From Actinomycetospora succinea (GTDB lineage: Bacteria > Actinomycetota > Actinomycetes > Mycobacteriales > Pseudonocardiaceae), in NCBI RefSeq assembly GCF_004363095.1, contig NZ_SNYO01000001.1, forward strand, positions 372,001-436,000: a stretch of 64,000 nt of DNA. Direction: 5' to 3'. The notes beneath the pieces were generated by a model. That model searched no databases and was not told where the DNA came from. It saw nothing but the letters and a program-made list of their open reading frames with translations. Shown in pieces: positions 52,125 to 61,509 of this stretch; positions within the stretch are counted from its first letter, which is position 1; each line of letters starts with the position of its first letter. Position numbers and translations under genes: made by a program.

Positions 52125-53147
52125 TCAGGTGAGGGTGTTGCCGACCTGGGCGTGCTTGTCCGCGTCATCGTTAGTTGCGGGTAGAACTCCGTAGCTCCCG
52201 TCAGAATTACGTGGACCCAATTTCCACCCTTCTGGCAGGGAACCCCGCATCCCGTCGCGGTCGAACACTCGAGCGCCCTTGAGGGTGCAGCCTCGACTGA
52301 AGCTCGCTCCAGTGAAGTCTGGGCAGTTGCCAAACTCGGCGCCGTCGAAGTTTGCTGCACCGTCGAACACGGCCCCGATGAACACTGGCTTCTGCAACCT
52401 AGAGTTCTCGAAGGTTGTGTCGCCGGTAAATTTTGCACCCATGAAGTCGGCGCCACGTATAGTGAGGTCACGAAAAGAGGCGCCGCCCTGAAAATCGCAC
52501 TTGTCGAAATGAACAGTATCAATTAGCCCGCAGTCGAGGGCGAAAGAGTTTAGCTGCGCGCCCGTGAGAATTATCATTCCAACCGACCAGTACGTCTTGA
52601 CGAACGAGTACTTGGACTCAGGAATGAGATGATCGTGTAGCAAGAGTTGTGCCGAGCGCCTGACCATCTCATCGTCTTCGAAATGGGATGCGCGAAGGTA
52701 CGCACACACGACATCTGTCACAGTCTCTCGAAGGCTCGGGTCATTGTCAGCTAGACGTTCGAGGGCTGCCAGCCCGCCGGTTCTCGAGACCGGATTGTCG
52801 GAACCAAGCTGCTCAATACCCCTGACGTACAGTTCCGTTGACCTCCGCTCCGACAGGTCCAGTCTCGTGTCCTCTGCCACTTGCTCGCTCAGCAATTGGC
52901 GTCGTACCGCATACAAGAGTGTGATGATTCCCGCGGCCCCAGCTGCGACGGCTAACGCGGTTTTCGCCACATCAAGCCGTATCTGAGACTGCGGTCCCGT
53001 TCCTGCGATTAGCGAAAGCGCAATACTGGCAATTGCGGTCGCCAGCGCAACAACACTGACGACTACCGCAACGGATCGTCTCCAGTCCCTGGAAAACGTT
53101 CGCGGGGTCTTGGGTCTCGGCACGGCGCGCGGGTTCGGCGGGAGCAT
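52125..53147 (-). CDS. Membrane-anchored pentapeptide-repeat protein
   Basis: 340 residues: two membrane helices (about 25-48 and 60-84), a helical linker with repeated TPR/HEAT-like region (LAALERLADNDPSLRETV), and a C-terminal right-handed beta-helix of pentapeptide repeats (GADFMGAKFTGDTTFENSRL, AVFDGAANFDGAEF). Pentapeptide-repeat membrane proteins are frequent in accessory and defence regions; molecular role unknown. Low-GC codon use. Confidence 0.78.
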   Translation of the reverse strand: MLPPNPRAVPRPKTPRTFSRDWRRSVAVVVSVVALATAIASIALSLIAGTGPQSQIRLDVAKTALAVAAGAAGIITLLYAVRRQLLSEQVAEDTRLDLSERRSTELYVRGIEQLGSDNPVSRTGGLAALERLADNDPSLRETVTDVVCAYLRASHFEDDEMVRRSAQLLLHDHLIPESKYSFVKTYWSVGMIILTGAQLNSFALDCGLIDTVHFDKCDFQGGASFRDLTIRGADFMGAKFTGDTTFENSRLQKPVFIGAVFDGAANFDGAEFGNCPDFTGASFSRGCTLKGARVFDRDGMRGSLPEGWKLGPRNSDGSYGVLPATNDDADKHAQVGNTLT

Positions 53148-53288
53148 GATCGATCGAGATTATCGACACGAGACCGCTATGCCGCCAAGGTGCTCAGGCC
53201 TGAGCCAACGACCGAGGACCGCTGTGCGGTGTAGCCGTCCGGGCGCGCAGTCGAAGCAGCACGCGATCAGGTCGGGACTGCGAAGCAC

Positions 53289-53765
53289 CTACGTCAAGTC
53301 TGCAGTCTCGGTCGCCATCGTCGGCTTGCCGTGCTCGAGGTAGGTAGCGCCCTCGGCGGCTACCGCTCGGATGCGGCGGGAGATGCGGGAGATGACGAGG
53401 TCGTCGAGATGGCTTAGCTCGACCCACCGCCAGTCATCAAGCTCGCTGCCGTCGAGGTTGATTCGGTGCTCGTTGGCGCCGAGGGAGCCGCAATCGAACA
53501 GGAACAGGAGCTTGTCGCCCTCGTTGCCGTTGGGAGCCCAGTCGATGCCGAGCATGCGGAGGACGGGGCGATCGAGGCCGAGCTCCTCGGCGATCTCGCG
53601 CCGGCACGCCGCCGCCGGCGATTCACCGCGCTCGACATAACCACCGGGGATGTCCCAGGTGTCCTTATAGGTCGGGTGCACGAGCAAGACCCGGCCCCGG
53701 TCATCGAAGAACAGTGCGCCGGCGGCCACTCGGGGCGTCGCGAAGCTGTCGCTCGGGTCCGTCAC
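53289..53765 (-). CDS. NUDIX hydrolase
   Basis: 158 residues with a complete Nudix box ([20 protein letters not shown] then ELG). Hydrolyses nucleoside-diphosphate derivatives. NUDIX genes next to an XRE regulator are part of the control module of actinomycete integrative elements (Pra/Reg/Nud), so this belongs to element 3's backbone. Confidence 0.85.
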   Translation of the reverse strand: MTDPSDSFATPRVAAGALFFDDRGRVLLVHPTYKDTWDIPGGYVERGESPAAACRREIAEELGLDRPVLRMLGIDWAPNGNEGDKLLFLFDCGSLGANEHRINLDGSELDDWRWVELSHLDDLVISRISRRIRAVAAEGATYLEHGKPTMATETADLT

Positions 53766-53787
53766 GGCACCGAGCCTATGTGGTGGG

Positions 53788-55008
53788 TCAGGCGAGGTGC
53801 AGACGCCCGGCGAGCTGCTCCAATGCCATGCTGCGGGCGCCGCGGTTGTTCCGCAGCCAGCTCAGCACGAGCTGGCGACTGATGGCGTGGTGCCGGACTT
53901 GTTCGGGCGCGAGCTGCTCGGCCTGAAGGAGCACGCCGAGGGCGTCATCGCGTCGGCTCCGAGCCGTGTACGCCCGGGCAGTCTCGATCGCGTGGCGGAC
54001 CTGACGCTCGACGGGTAGCGCGGACGCGTCGATCCGAGGGGCGAGGTCGACGGCGACCTGGACGTCGCCCAGTTCCATGGCTGTGGTCATCCGGTGGAGC
54101 GCCACGTTAGTCGGCCCGAACGCAGTCCACATGGCGTTCTGGTCGCGCCCGAGCCGGCTGGCGCTCTCCTGAGCCTCGTCCAGGAACGAGCGGGCGGCGG
54201 CGCGGTCGTCGGCGCGAGCCGCCGCGACGGCGCCCGTCAGGAAGAGCGTTCCGTAGACCGAGAGCAGGGCGTCATCAGCCCGAGGACCGAGCTGGGGCTC
54301 GAGGAGGTCGGCCGCGGCGCGGGTGAGGTCGACGCTGGCTGCGAACCGACCCGTGGAGTGCAAGGCGTGGGTGACCGATCGAAAGAGCGATCCGAGAACA
54401 ACGGGATTGCCGGACCTTTGCGCGGCGGTGAGCCCACGCTCGGAAGCGATCCAGGCGAGATCGGTCTCCCCGAGCTTGGTCAGTACGGAGACGGCGACCT
54501 GGTAGGTGAGCCCGAGCAGACCTTGCACCCGACCGAAGTCCTCGACGTCGGCCGTGCGGGTGGCCCGTAGGGCGTCGTTAAGGATGAGCGGGACGCGCGC
54601 CGTCACGTACGCGTACCGGCTCGCCTGGTAGGCCTCGAACGCCGAGGCCACGTCCCGCTCCACGTTGTCGAGACTGACCGGCTCGTCGTCGGCGTTGCCA
54701 GCGCCGAGGAGCGGAGCGAGCTGGCTGTAGTCCATCAGGGCCGCGCGTAGCGCGGGCACGGTGTTGACGCCGCTGTCGTCGGTCCATTCGAGGAGCGTGG
54801 GCTCGCCGACGAGATCGCCGATGGCGACGTCCAGGGCGTCGGCCAACCGCCGGATCACCGACAATCGGTCGAGTTCGATGCGATTGTTCTCGACGCGGCT
54901 CAGCCAGTCCTCGGTACGCCCCACCAAGCCGGCCAGCACCAGCTGTGACTGTCCCCGTCTCCGACGGTAGAACGCGATTCGCTCGCCAATGGTCATCGTC
55001 TCGGTCAT
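53788..55008 (-). CDS. XRE-family regulator with TPR-like sensor domain
   Basis: 406 residues: N-terminal Cro/CI helix-turn-helix ([20 protein letters not shown] then RVENNRIEL), followed by about 300 residues of helical TPR-like repeats typical of peptide- or ligand-sensing regulators. Same strand as, and 22 bp upstream of, the NUDIX gene; divergent from the excisionase-like and transfer genes it probably controls. Confidence 0.83.
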   Translation of the reverse strand: MTETMTIGERIAFYRRRRGQSQLVLAGLVGRTEDWLSRVENNRIELDRLSVIRRLADALDVAIGDLVGEPTLLEWTDDSGVNTVPALRAALMDYSQLAPLLGAGNADDEPVSLDNVERDVASAFEAYQASRYAYVTARVPLILNDALRATRTADVEDFGRVQGLLGLTYQVAVSVLTKLGETDLAWIASERGLTAAQRSGNPVVLGSLFRSVTHALHSTGRFAASVDLTRAAADLLEPQLGPRADDALLSVYGTLFLTGAVAAARADDRAAARSFLDEAQESASRLGRDQNAMWTAFGPTNVALHRMTTAMELGDVQVAVDLAPRIDASALPVERQVRHAIETARAYTARSRRDDALGVLLQAEQLAPEQVRHHAISRQLVLSWLRNNRGARSMALEQLAGRLHLA

Positions 55009-55142
55009 TCCGCGCACGACGATCACCTTCTTCCGAGGTCGATGAACGACCCCGGAATTTCCTTCCGGGTCCTCGCTCCCCACCGCTCTGACGCTAGCCG
55101 CAGAGGCCCGCAGGGCGCAGCCGTTTCAGCCAGGAGCCAGCC

Positions 55143-55415
55143 GTGACCACAAGTTCAGCCCGACCTGCCTCCGCGTCGGTCGGAGTTCGTCGCTTCTACA
55201 GCGTTCCGGAGGCAGCGCGGCTCATCGGCACCGCACCGGTGACGCTCTACCGCGCGATCCGCGCCCACGAGTTCCCCGCGGTCCGCATCCGCGGTCGCCT
55301 GATCGTCCCGGCTCAGGCGTTGGACGCCATGATCGAGACTGCGATCTCGGAGCAGAGCGTCATTAGCGCTGCCGCGTGGGTCCAGGTCTCGGCGGAACCC
55401 GCGCGGGAGTCCTGA
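55143..55415 (+). CDS. Excisionase-type helix-turn-helix protein
   Basis: 90 residues; RFYSVPEAARLIGTAPVTLY RAIRAHEFPAVRIRGRLI is a MerR/excisionase winged helix (Xis-like; DNA-binding domain family of excisionases). First gene of the rightward transfer operon; may work as excisionase or transcriptional activator. Its TGA overlaps the next ATG (TGATG). Confidence 0.78.
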   Translation: MTTSSARPASASVGVRRFYSVPEAARLIGTAPVTLYRAIRAHEFPAVRIRGRLIVPAQALDAMIETAISEQSVISAAAWVQVSAEPARES

Positions 55416-55645
55416 TGCCGAGCGTCGGGCTGTTGATCCTTGGAGCCGTCCTCGGCGCGTTCATCTGCGCCAAGACCAGGTCGGCCGCCGGGGCCGTCGT
55501 GTTCTCGCTGATTGCCTTGTCGCTGTTCATCGGCACTCCGATCGGCCAGGGCCTACCGGGAGCCATCGGCGGCTTCATGTCGGCGGTGGATCAAGCGACG
55601 ACACCAGCGTTGTCGGGCGAGTCAGGGGCACCGACTGACGGTTAG
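55415..55645 (+). CDS. Small membrane protein
   Basis: 76 residues with two hydrophobic helices (VGLLILGAVLGAFICAKT; AAGAVVFSLIALSLFIGT). Small hydrophobic proteins are usual in actinobacterial transfer operons; possible spread or pore component. Coupled to the preceding gene by TGATG. Confidence 0.6.
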   Translation: MPSVGLLILGAVLGAFICAKTRSAAGAVVFSLIALSLFIGTPIGQGLPGAIGGFMSAVDQATTPALSGESGAPTDG

Positions 55646-55965
55646 CGGTCCACGCGCACGGCTTCGGCTTCCAACGGTCTCGCTCAAGGCCGCGGGGCCG
55701 AGGAGCGATGTCGAGCCGCCGTCCGGCGGCGCCCGGGATGAGCCCGCCGAGCGTGAGCGGGCCGTTCCTCCCGCCTCAAGGGCGCCGACGGCGCCGCTGC
55801 GCGGCCGGACTCCGTCCGTCCCTTGACCCGAGAGACCTCGACGGCCCGCGGCGCCCCGGAGCGGGGTGCAGGCAGGAGGGAGCGCCTGCACCGCCGACCG
55901 GCGGACCCCTCCGACCACAGCTGTGCGGCTCGCGCAGCTGACCACCTTCTGTGAGGAGCACGAAC
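55646..55965. other. Gene-free leader before ssb with strong hairpin
   Basis: 320 bp, GC-rich, several inverted repeats. The best is GGTGCAGGC (55865-55873) pairing with GCCTGCACC (55884-55892). Candidate promoter/operator or replication-related region. Confidence 0.4.
55865..55892. repeat. 9-bp perfect inverted repeat upstream of ssb
   Basis: Arms GGTGCAGGC and GCCTGCACC with a 10-base loop containing AGGAGGGA. About 75 bp before the ssb start. Confidence 0.5.
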
Positions 55966-56388
55966 ATGAACGAGACGACGCTGACGATCATCGGAAACCT
56001 GACCGAGGCCCCGGAGCTGCGTTACCTGCCGAGCGGGGCAGCACGAGCAGGGTTCACGGTCGCCTCGACGCCGCGGCGCTTCGAGCGCCAGTCCGGTCGA
56101 TGGGTCGACGGGGACGCGCTGTTCCTGCGCGCCGTGGCGTGGGGCCCGCTCGCGGAGAACGCCGCGGAGTCCCTGGGCAAGGGCGACCACGTCGTCGTGG
56201 TGGGCCGGCTGCGGCAGCGGTCGTTCGAGACCGCCGAGGGCCAGCGTCGGCAGGTGATCGAGCTCGAGGTCGACGAGCTCGGTGCGTCGTTGCGCTTCGC
56301 CATGGCGCGTCCCCAGCGTGTCAACGCGCCAGCGGCCGATGCCGACGGAGCGACTGCCGTCGAGGGCCTGGCGAGCAGCGATGTCTGA
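55966..56388 (+). CDS. ssb: Single-stranded DNA-binding protein
   Basis: 140 residues, one OB-fold domain (LTIIGNLTEAPELRYLPSGA, AVAWGPLAENAAESLGKGDH). Lacks the acidic DDDIPF tail of chromosomal SSB, as usual for plasmid-borne paralogues. GAGGAG precedes the ATG. Likely protects transferred single strands. Overlaps the WhiB gene by 8 bp. Confidence 0.88.
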   Translation: MNETTLTIIGNLTEAPELRYLPSGAARAGFTVASTPRRFERQSGRWVDGDALFLRAVAWGPLAENAAESLGKGDHVVVVGRLRQRSFETAEGQRRQVIELEVDELGASLRFAMARPQRVNAPAADADGATAVEGLASSDV

Positions 56389-56776
56389 CTCGAACTGGCG
56401 TGGCCGGGCCTCCTGCCGCGGCGTGGACCCGGAGCTGTTCTTCCCGGAATCCTCGGACGAGCCGCTCGTGCGCAAGCAGGTAGCGGCGGCGAAGGCGGTG
56501 TGCCGAGTCTGTCCCGTCCGCGACCGGTGCCTCGCCGACGCGCTGCTGCGGCTGCCGCACGGGATCGCCGGAGGGCTCACCGAGCAGGAGCGTCGCCGAG
56601 TGCGGTCGGCGGACAGCCTCGCCAGGGCCGACACCCCGCGGTGGCAGGCACTCCTCGACGCCGGGCGCTCGCACCCGGAGATCGCCCACGAGTGCGGGGT
56701 GACGGTACGGACCGTCGACCGCTGGGTGTCCCGACTTCGCGAGGAGGTCGCGTCGGGCCGAGGTGATCCCCGGTGA
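56381..56776 (+). CDS. WhiB-family iron-sulfur regulator
   Basis: 131 residues: four cluster Cys (12, 41, 44, 50: C...CRVCPVRDRC), a GIAGGL turn where WhiB proteins have G[VI]WGG, then an added C-terminal helix-turn-helix (EIAHECGVTVRTVDRWVSRL). Redox/NO-sensing regulator encoded on the element; the extra HTH is like actinophage/plasmid WhiBs. Confidence 0.85.
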   Translation: MSDSNWRGRASCRGVDPELFFPESSDEPLVRKQVAAAKAVCRVCPVRDRCLADALLRLPHGIAGGLTEQERRRVRSADSLARADTPRWQALLDAGRSHPEIAHECGVTVRTVDRWVSRLREEVASGRGDPR

Positions 56777-57306
56777 GCACGATCGAGGTCAGCCGGCGGG
56801 AGCAAGCCGCCTGGTCGACGCGCGAGCACGTGCGGCGCATGGCTGTGTCGGCGTTCGGCGCCATCGAGGCGATCGAGCCGGTCGAGGGCTTCCACGGGCT
56901 GTCGCGCCCGGTGCTGGACGAACCCCTCGCAGGAGTGCAGGCAGGCCGCCTGGTCGCCGAGGTGGCCACAGGTGCCCTGCGGGAGTGGGCGCTTCGGGCC
57001 CGAGGCGCGGGTCGCACCTGGGACGAGGTCGGCGCCGCACTGGACCTGCGCGCGGAACCCGGCGGGACCAGCCGGGCAGAGGCGGCGTGGGAGTGGCTCG
57101 TCGAGCACCGACCGCCCGCGCCCTCGCCCCGAACCGGGGCGCCGTCGTCGGCGGTGTGGACGTGCACGACGTGCGCGGCACGGGTGCGCGATACCGGCCC
57201 GTTCGCCTCGCACCCCGACGACCGCGAGACCGGCCATCACGACTACTGCCCTCGCCGCGTCGCAGCGCTCGAGGCGTGGAGGACCGAAGGAGGCACCGAT
57301 GCGTAA
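56773..57306 (+). CDS. Hypothetical protein with zinc-finger-like tail
   Basis: 177 residues; helical first part, then WTCTTCAARVRDTG...HHDYCPRR, a CxxC...HxxxC metal-binding pattern. GTG start overlaps the whiB stop (GTGA). Conserved neighbour type in plasmid transfer loci, function unknown. Confidence 0.62.
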   Translation: MSTIEVSRREQAAWSTREHVRRMAVSAFGAIEAIEPVEGFHGLSRPVLDEPLAGVQAGRLVAEVATGALREWALRARGAGRTWDEVGAALDLRAEPGGTSRAEAAWEWLVEHRPPAPSPRTGAPSSAVWTCTTCAARVRDTGPFASHPDDRETGHHDYCPRRVAALEAWRTEGGTDA

Positions 57307-57655
57307 CCGCCGACCGACGAGTACGACACCGGCCCCGGACAACCAGGCGCACGCGACCGTGCCGCTGCTGCTCGGGATCGAGCTGGTCCGCGCCGACGTC
57401 GCCAGGAGCGTGGTCGGGCTGGAGCTCGGGGACGCGCCATACGGTGGGTCGATCACGTGGGCGCTGTTCATCGACGGCGCCGTAGCCGGCCGCACCGACG
57501 AGCCGCTGACCGACGACGCCGCGCAGGCCTGGGCCCGGCGCGTCACCGGCGGTGATGTGCGCTTCCAGCTCGCTCATCGCGCCGGCGGCTACTGGCTCGC
57601 CGACGCCACCGACACCGGGAAGCTGCCGCCGCCTGGAAGCGGGTGGTCACGGTGA
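57299..57655 (+). CDS. Hypothetical protein
   Basis: 118 residues, mixed alpha/beta (VPLLLGIELVRADVARSVVG). Overlaps both neighbours by a few bases. Not recognised. Confidence 0.6.
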   Translation: MRNRRPTSTTPAPDNQAHATVPLLLGIELVRADVARSVVGLELGDAPYGGSITWALFIDGAVAGRTDEPLTDDAAQAWARRVTGGDVRFQLAHRAGGYWLADATDTGKLPPPGSGWSR

Positions 57656-59559
57656 TGGCGACGCTGCTGATCCTGGTGCTGCTGGTGGGCGCCACTGTGG
57701 TGCAGCTGATGCGGGGCGCGGTCCGGCCGGCATTAGTGTGCGGGGCGCTGGCGGCGCTGCCCGTGACGACGCTGCTCCAAACGCTGTCGTGGCCAGCGCT
57801 GCTGGTCGGGATCGCCGTGCTCGCGCTTGTCGTGTGGCACCGCTGGTCGCGGTCGCGGGCGACGATCACCCGGTGGTCGGCGCGGTCACGCCGCCGCGCG
57901 GGGGTCGCCTCCACGGTCGACATCGCCCGCCACGCGGGCACGGTCGCGACCCGCCGCCGCGCCGGGACAGTGCGGCCGTCGCTGGGGTCGTTGGTGCGCC
58001 GCGAGGGGTGGGCGACCCCGACCTCGGCGGTCGGGGTGGAGCTGTGCCGGGTCGGGCTGCAGCGGGTGTGGTCCTCGGTCGAGGACGTGACCCTGGTGTT
58101 CGGCGGGCCGCGGACCGGCAAGACCGGCTGGCTTGCCGGCCGCGTCCTCGACGCCCCCGGTGCGGCCGTGGTGACGTCGACCCGGACGGACCTGCTCGAG
58201 CTGTGCGCCCCGATCCGGCAGAAGAACCGCGGCTCGGTGTTCGTGTTCAACCCCGTCGGGCTCGGTGGGCTGCGCTCCACGATCAGTTTCGACCCGCTGA
58301 CCGGGTGCACCGACCCGGTAGCCGCGATGGAGCGAGCCACCGACATGGTCTCCGCGACCTCCCGAGCCACCTCGGGGGATGCGGAGCGGTGGGACGCCCA
58401 GGCCCGCCGGGTGCTCGCCGCGCTGCTGCACGCCGCCGCCCTGGGACGTGGGTCGATGCGCGACGTGCTCGGGTGGGTGGCCGACAACGACCGCGCCGCC
58501 CGCGAGGTGCCAGCGCTGCTGCGCCGCAGTCAGGTGGAGACCTTCGACAAGGCCGCCGAGCAGTTCGTCACCACCAACGACCGCACCCGCACCTCCATCA
58601 CCAACTCGATCATGCCCGCACTGGGGTGGCTGAACCATCCCGCCGCCGCGGCCGCCGCGTCCGGGCGCAACTTCGATGTGGAGGAGCTGCTCGCCGCGCG
58701 GGCCACGGTGTTCCTGCTCGGCGCCGAGGAGGCCGACACCGGTCCGCTGGTGTGCGCGCTGACCGGGCACATCGCCCGCGAAGCCCGCCGGCTCGCCGTG
58801 GCGAAGCCCTCGGGGCGGCTCGATCCGCCGCTGCTGCTGGCTCTCGATGAGGCCGCGCTGATCTCGCCGGTGCCGTTGGAGAACTGGACCGCGGACATGG
58901 GCGGGCGCGGAGTCACGATCATCGCGCCGTTCCAGTCCCGCGCCCAGCTGCTGGCGCGCTACGGGGAGCACAAGACCGCCACCATCCTGAACAACACCGG
59001 CTCGGTGTTGCTGTTCGGCGGCACCCGCGACCAGGCCGACTTGCACTTCTGGTCCACCCTGGCCGGCGAGCGCGACGAGCGGATCAAGACCACCGACCTG
59101 CACGGACGGGTGGCGTCGCGGACGGTGCGCAAGGTGCCGGTCCTCGCGCCGGCGCAGATCGCGAACCTGCCCGCCGGGAAGGTCGTCGTGTACCGGCGAG
59201 GGATCGCCCCGGTCATCGGCCGGGCGCGGATGGCCTGGACCCGCTCGGATGTCCGCGCTCTGCGCGCGCAGCCCGCCGTCGGTTGGCGGGGTCGCGGGCA
59301 GCGCGCCCGGGCGTGGCTCGAGGTCGGCCTGACCGCCGCGCTCCGACGACTCGCCGCCCCGCGGCGACGCAGCTGGCGGGCCCGCGTCGCGGGCCTGTGG
59401 CGGCGAGCGACCACCAGTGGTGGCAGCACGAGTGTGCCGGCGCCGCGCCCGTCCTCGGACGCGCGGCCGCCGCTGGTGATCGATGTCGACCCGGTAGTAC
59501 CGCCCGTCCTGGGCGAGCACGACCACCCCCTCAGCAGTGACGAGAGGCAGCTGCGATGA
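57655..59559 (+). CDS. traG: TraG/VirD4-type conjugal coupling ATPase
   Basis: 634 residues: two N-terminal membrane helices (about 1-60), Walker A GGPRTGKTGW, Walker B LLLALDEAALIS, and the TraM-recognition region (RGVTIIAPFQSRAQLLARYG). Hexameric inner-membrane pump that passes the relaxase-DNA complex to the transfer channel. ATG overlaps the previous stop (TGATG); GTG 57643 is an alternative start. A long basic C-terminus follows the ATPase core. Confidence 0.87.
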   Translation: MATLLILVLLVGATVVQLMRGAVRPALVCGALAALPVTTLLQTLSWPALLVGIAVLALVVWHRWSRSRATITRWSARSRRRAGVASTVDIARHAGTVATRRRAGTVRPSLGSLVRREGWATPTSAVGVELCRVGLQRVWSSVEDVTLVFGGPRTGKTGWLAGRVLDAPGAAVVTSTRTDLLELCAPIRQKNRGSVFVFNPVGLGGLRSTISFDPLTGCTDPVAAMERATDMVSATSRATSGDAERWDAQARRVLAALLHAAALGRGSMRDVLGWVADNDRAAREVPALLRRSQVETFDKAAEQFVTTNDRTRTSITNSIMPALGWLNHPAAAAAASGRNFDVEELLAARATVFLLGAEEADTGPLVCALTGHIAREARRLAVAKPSGRLDPPLLLALDEAALISPVPLENWTADMGGRGVTIIAPFQSRAQLLARYGEHKTATILNNTGSVLLFGGTRDQADLHFWSTLAGERDERIKTTDLHGRVASRTVRKVPVLAPAQIANLPAGKVVVYRRGIAPVIGRARMAWTRSDVRALRAQPAVGWRGRGQRARAWLEVGLTAALRRLAAPRRRSWRARVAGLWRRATTSGGSTSVPAPRPSSDARPPLVIDVDPVVPPVLGEHDHPLSSDERQLR

Positions 59560-60407
59560 GCCGGCCCGAGCAGGCAACAGACACCCCGCGAACGGCGCTG
59601 CCGTGGCCCGCCGGGCGGCACGACGCCTACCTCGACAGCCGCCCGGATGAGACCTCGCGCTACGACCCGGCGGCGGAGTACGGCGACGGTGACTGGCGCG
59701 AGCCGGCCTCCGACGCCGAGGCCGGTGCCCGCATCGCCTACCTCCGCGACTACTTCCCACCGGCGCCGGGCTGGCCGACACGTCCACTGACCCCGGTCGA
59801 GGACGCGTTCCAGGACGCCCAGGAGCGCGCCGTGCTCTACCGAGCCCACGACTCCGACCCCTATGCCTGGGCCGAGTACCAGCGACTCCAGGCTTTGGAC
59901 CGCCTCGCGCCGCTCCCGGCTCATGACGCGCTCGACGGCCTCCCCCGCGACGAGCACGGTCGGCCCGACATCCTCGCCGCGCCAGCCTGGAACGACGAGG
60001 ACCGGGTCGCCCGCGATCACTGGACCGACGAAGCGGCCTTCGACGGCCGAGACTCCAACGAAGCTGCCGACAACCGCGACGGGCCGTTCACCGACACCCA
60101 GGGACTGTGGTGGCCTTCGACCGGTGCGTGGGCCGCCGGCACCTGCGATCCGAACAGAGCGGACGCCAGCGGGGACCTCGGGGCCCTCGACGACCCCGAA
60201 CGGTTGCGCCGACGCATCGAGACTCTGCGCGCCTCCCTCGCTGCGGACGCCCAGGAGAGCCTCCCTGAGGACGAGCAGCGGCGCGAGCAGCTGGCCCGTT
60301 GGCACCACGATGACCACCGCACCACTGACACCGGCGACGATCTCGACACCGTGCAGGCGGCCGACGACGGCGCGGATGGCCTCGGCGAGCAGAGGTGGGG
60401 TCGGTGA
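59556..60407 (+). CDS. Hypothetical acidic protein of transfer operon
   Basis: 283 residues, strongly acidic, low in hydrophobic residues, rich in Asp/Pro/Trp; no domain recognised. Starts with an ATGA overlap on traG. The ending EDEQRREQLARWHHDD resembles the QQRREQLTQWHAAD ending of the protein at 61126, so the two share a tail. Confidence 0.6.
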   Translation: MSRPEQATDTPRTALPWPAGRHDAYLDSRPDETSRYDPAAEYGDGDWREPASDAEAGARIAYLRDYFPPAPGWPTRPLTPVEDAFQDAQERAVLYRAHDSDPYAWAEYQRLQALDRLAPLPAHDALDGLPRDEHGRPDILAAPAWNDEDRVARDHWTDEAAFDGRDSNEAADNRDGPFTDTQGLWWPSTGAWAAGTCDPNRADASGDLGALDDPERLRRRIETLRASLAADAQESLPEDEQRREQLARWHHDDHRTTDTGDDLDTVQAADDGADGLGEQRWGR

Positions 60408-61129
60408 CCCGCCGACCGCCCGGCCAGGCGGCTTCCGGCGACGGTGAGGGCGAGTTCGCGCGAGTGGAAGCGCTGGCCGGGTTGGCCCGGGAGGTCGACG
60501 GGCTGCGCCGCGGCTTGGACGCGCTGGTTGGCACGCCGACGCGGGTGGACGACCTGGCCCGCACCGTCGCCCAGCTCGCCGACGCTTTCGCCGCCACGCC
60601 GGCGCGTCCCGGCCCCACCGTCGCGCCGTCCTGGCTTGCCGCGCCCACCGACAGCGAAGCAGTGATGGGCTTGCTCGAGGAGCTGTGCCGCTGGCTGCGC
60701 ACGGTGTTCCTGCGCTACCCCGACGGGGTCGCGGTGCTGCCCGAGTGCTGGCTCTGGCACCCCGACGTCATCGAGGAACTGCTCTGGCTGATGTATGCGT
60801 GGCGCGCTGCCTACGAGGGGCGCGGCGCCTCGGTGCAGCTCGCGGGGGATTGGCACGACCGGCAACGCCCCGGCGTGGTGCGCCGCCTCAAGACCGCCGT
60901 CGGGTCCTGTTCGCGGGAGCGTCACCAGACCCGCCCCGGCTGGGCCAGCGCGCCTTCGGGGGCCACGCCTGTGCCCGGCGTCGAGGCCACGACGTCGATC
61001 GCCTGGTGGTGGGCCGGCGCCCGCGACGACGCACCTCCCGAACCGGCCCGTGACAGCACAACGACACGGGACGACTCGGGCATCAGCGCCGCGGTCAACG
61101 GCGCCGAGCGCGGGCGGTGGTCGCAGTGA
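60404..61129 (+). CDS. DUF4913 protein
   Basis: 241 residues; central CRWLRTVFLRYPDG...ECWLWHPDVIEELLWLMYAW and AGDWHDRQRPGVVRRL match the DUF4913 layout found in actinobacterial plasmids and ICEs near relaxases. N-terminal coiled-coil-like helix (EALAGLAREVDGLRRGLDAL). GTGA overlap with the previous gene. Confidence 0.75.
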   Translation: MTRRPPGQAASGDGEGEFARVEALAGLAREVDGLRRGLDALVGTPTRVDDLARTVAQLADAFAATPARPGPTVAPSWLAAPTDSEAVMGLLEELCRWLRTVFLRYPDGVAVLPECWLWHPDVIEELLWLMYAWRAAYEGRGASVQLAGDWHDRQRPGVVRRLKTAVGSCSRERHQTRPGWASAPSGATPVPGVEATTSIAWWWAGARDDAPPEPARDSTTTRDDSGISAAVNGAERGRWSQ

Positions 61130-61503
61130 CCGCCGCCGAGCAGGCCGAGACCCGCGCGCAGCAGCGCGCCCGCGAGGCCGCAGAGCGCGCCGAGTGGGAC
61201 CGGCTCTCGAAGATCTACTTCGCGCACATGAACGCGATTGCGCCCGACCAGTTCCACTGCTTCTGCGGCACCCTCGATGACCTCCGCGACGCGGTCGACC
61301 GCCTCGACCGCGACGCCATCCGCCACCAGTCTGGGAAGACGGACGCGGTTTCTCGCGCAGGCGCTGCACCCAGGGCAGCGCGTGGTGCTGCCGGGGCCGG
61401 CGAGCAGGTCGATCAGGACCAGCAGCGTCGCGAGCAGCTGACCCAGTGGCACGCCGCCGATCGGAGCGTCGAGCGCGGCAGCCTCGACGTCGACGCGGAC
61501 TGA
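61126..61503 (+). CDS. Hypothetical protein
   Basis: 125 residues, helical, charged; contains HCFCG (Cys pair) and the tail QQRREQLTQWHAAD shared with the protein at 59556. GTG start overlaps the DUF4913 stop. Confidence 0.6.
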   Translation: MTAAEQAETRAQQRAREAAERAEWDRLSKIYFAHMNAIAPDQFHCFCGTLDDLRDAVDRLDRDAIRHQSGKTDAVSRAGAAPRAARGAAGAGEQVDQDQQRREQLTQWHAADRSVERGSLDVDAD

Positions 61504-61509
61504 TCGCTC

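Noticed and set aside
53788..55083. Longer XRE protein starting at 55083
   Set aside because: The extra 25 residues are not HTH-like; ATG 55008 places the helix-turn-helix at the expected distance.
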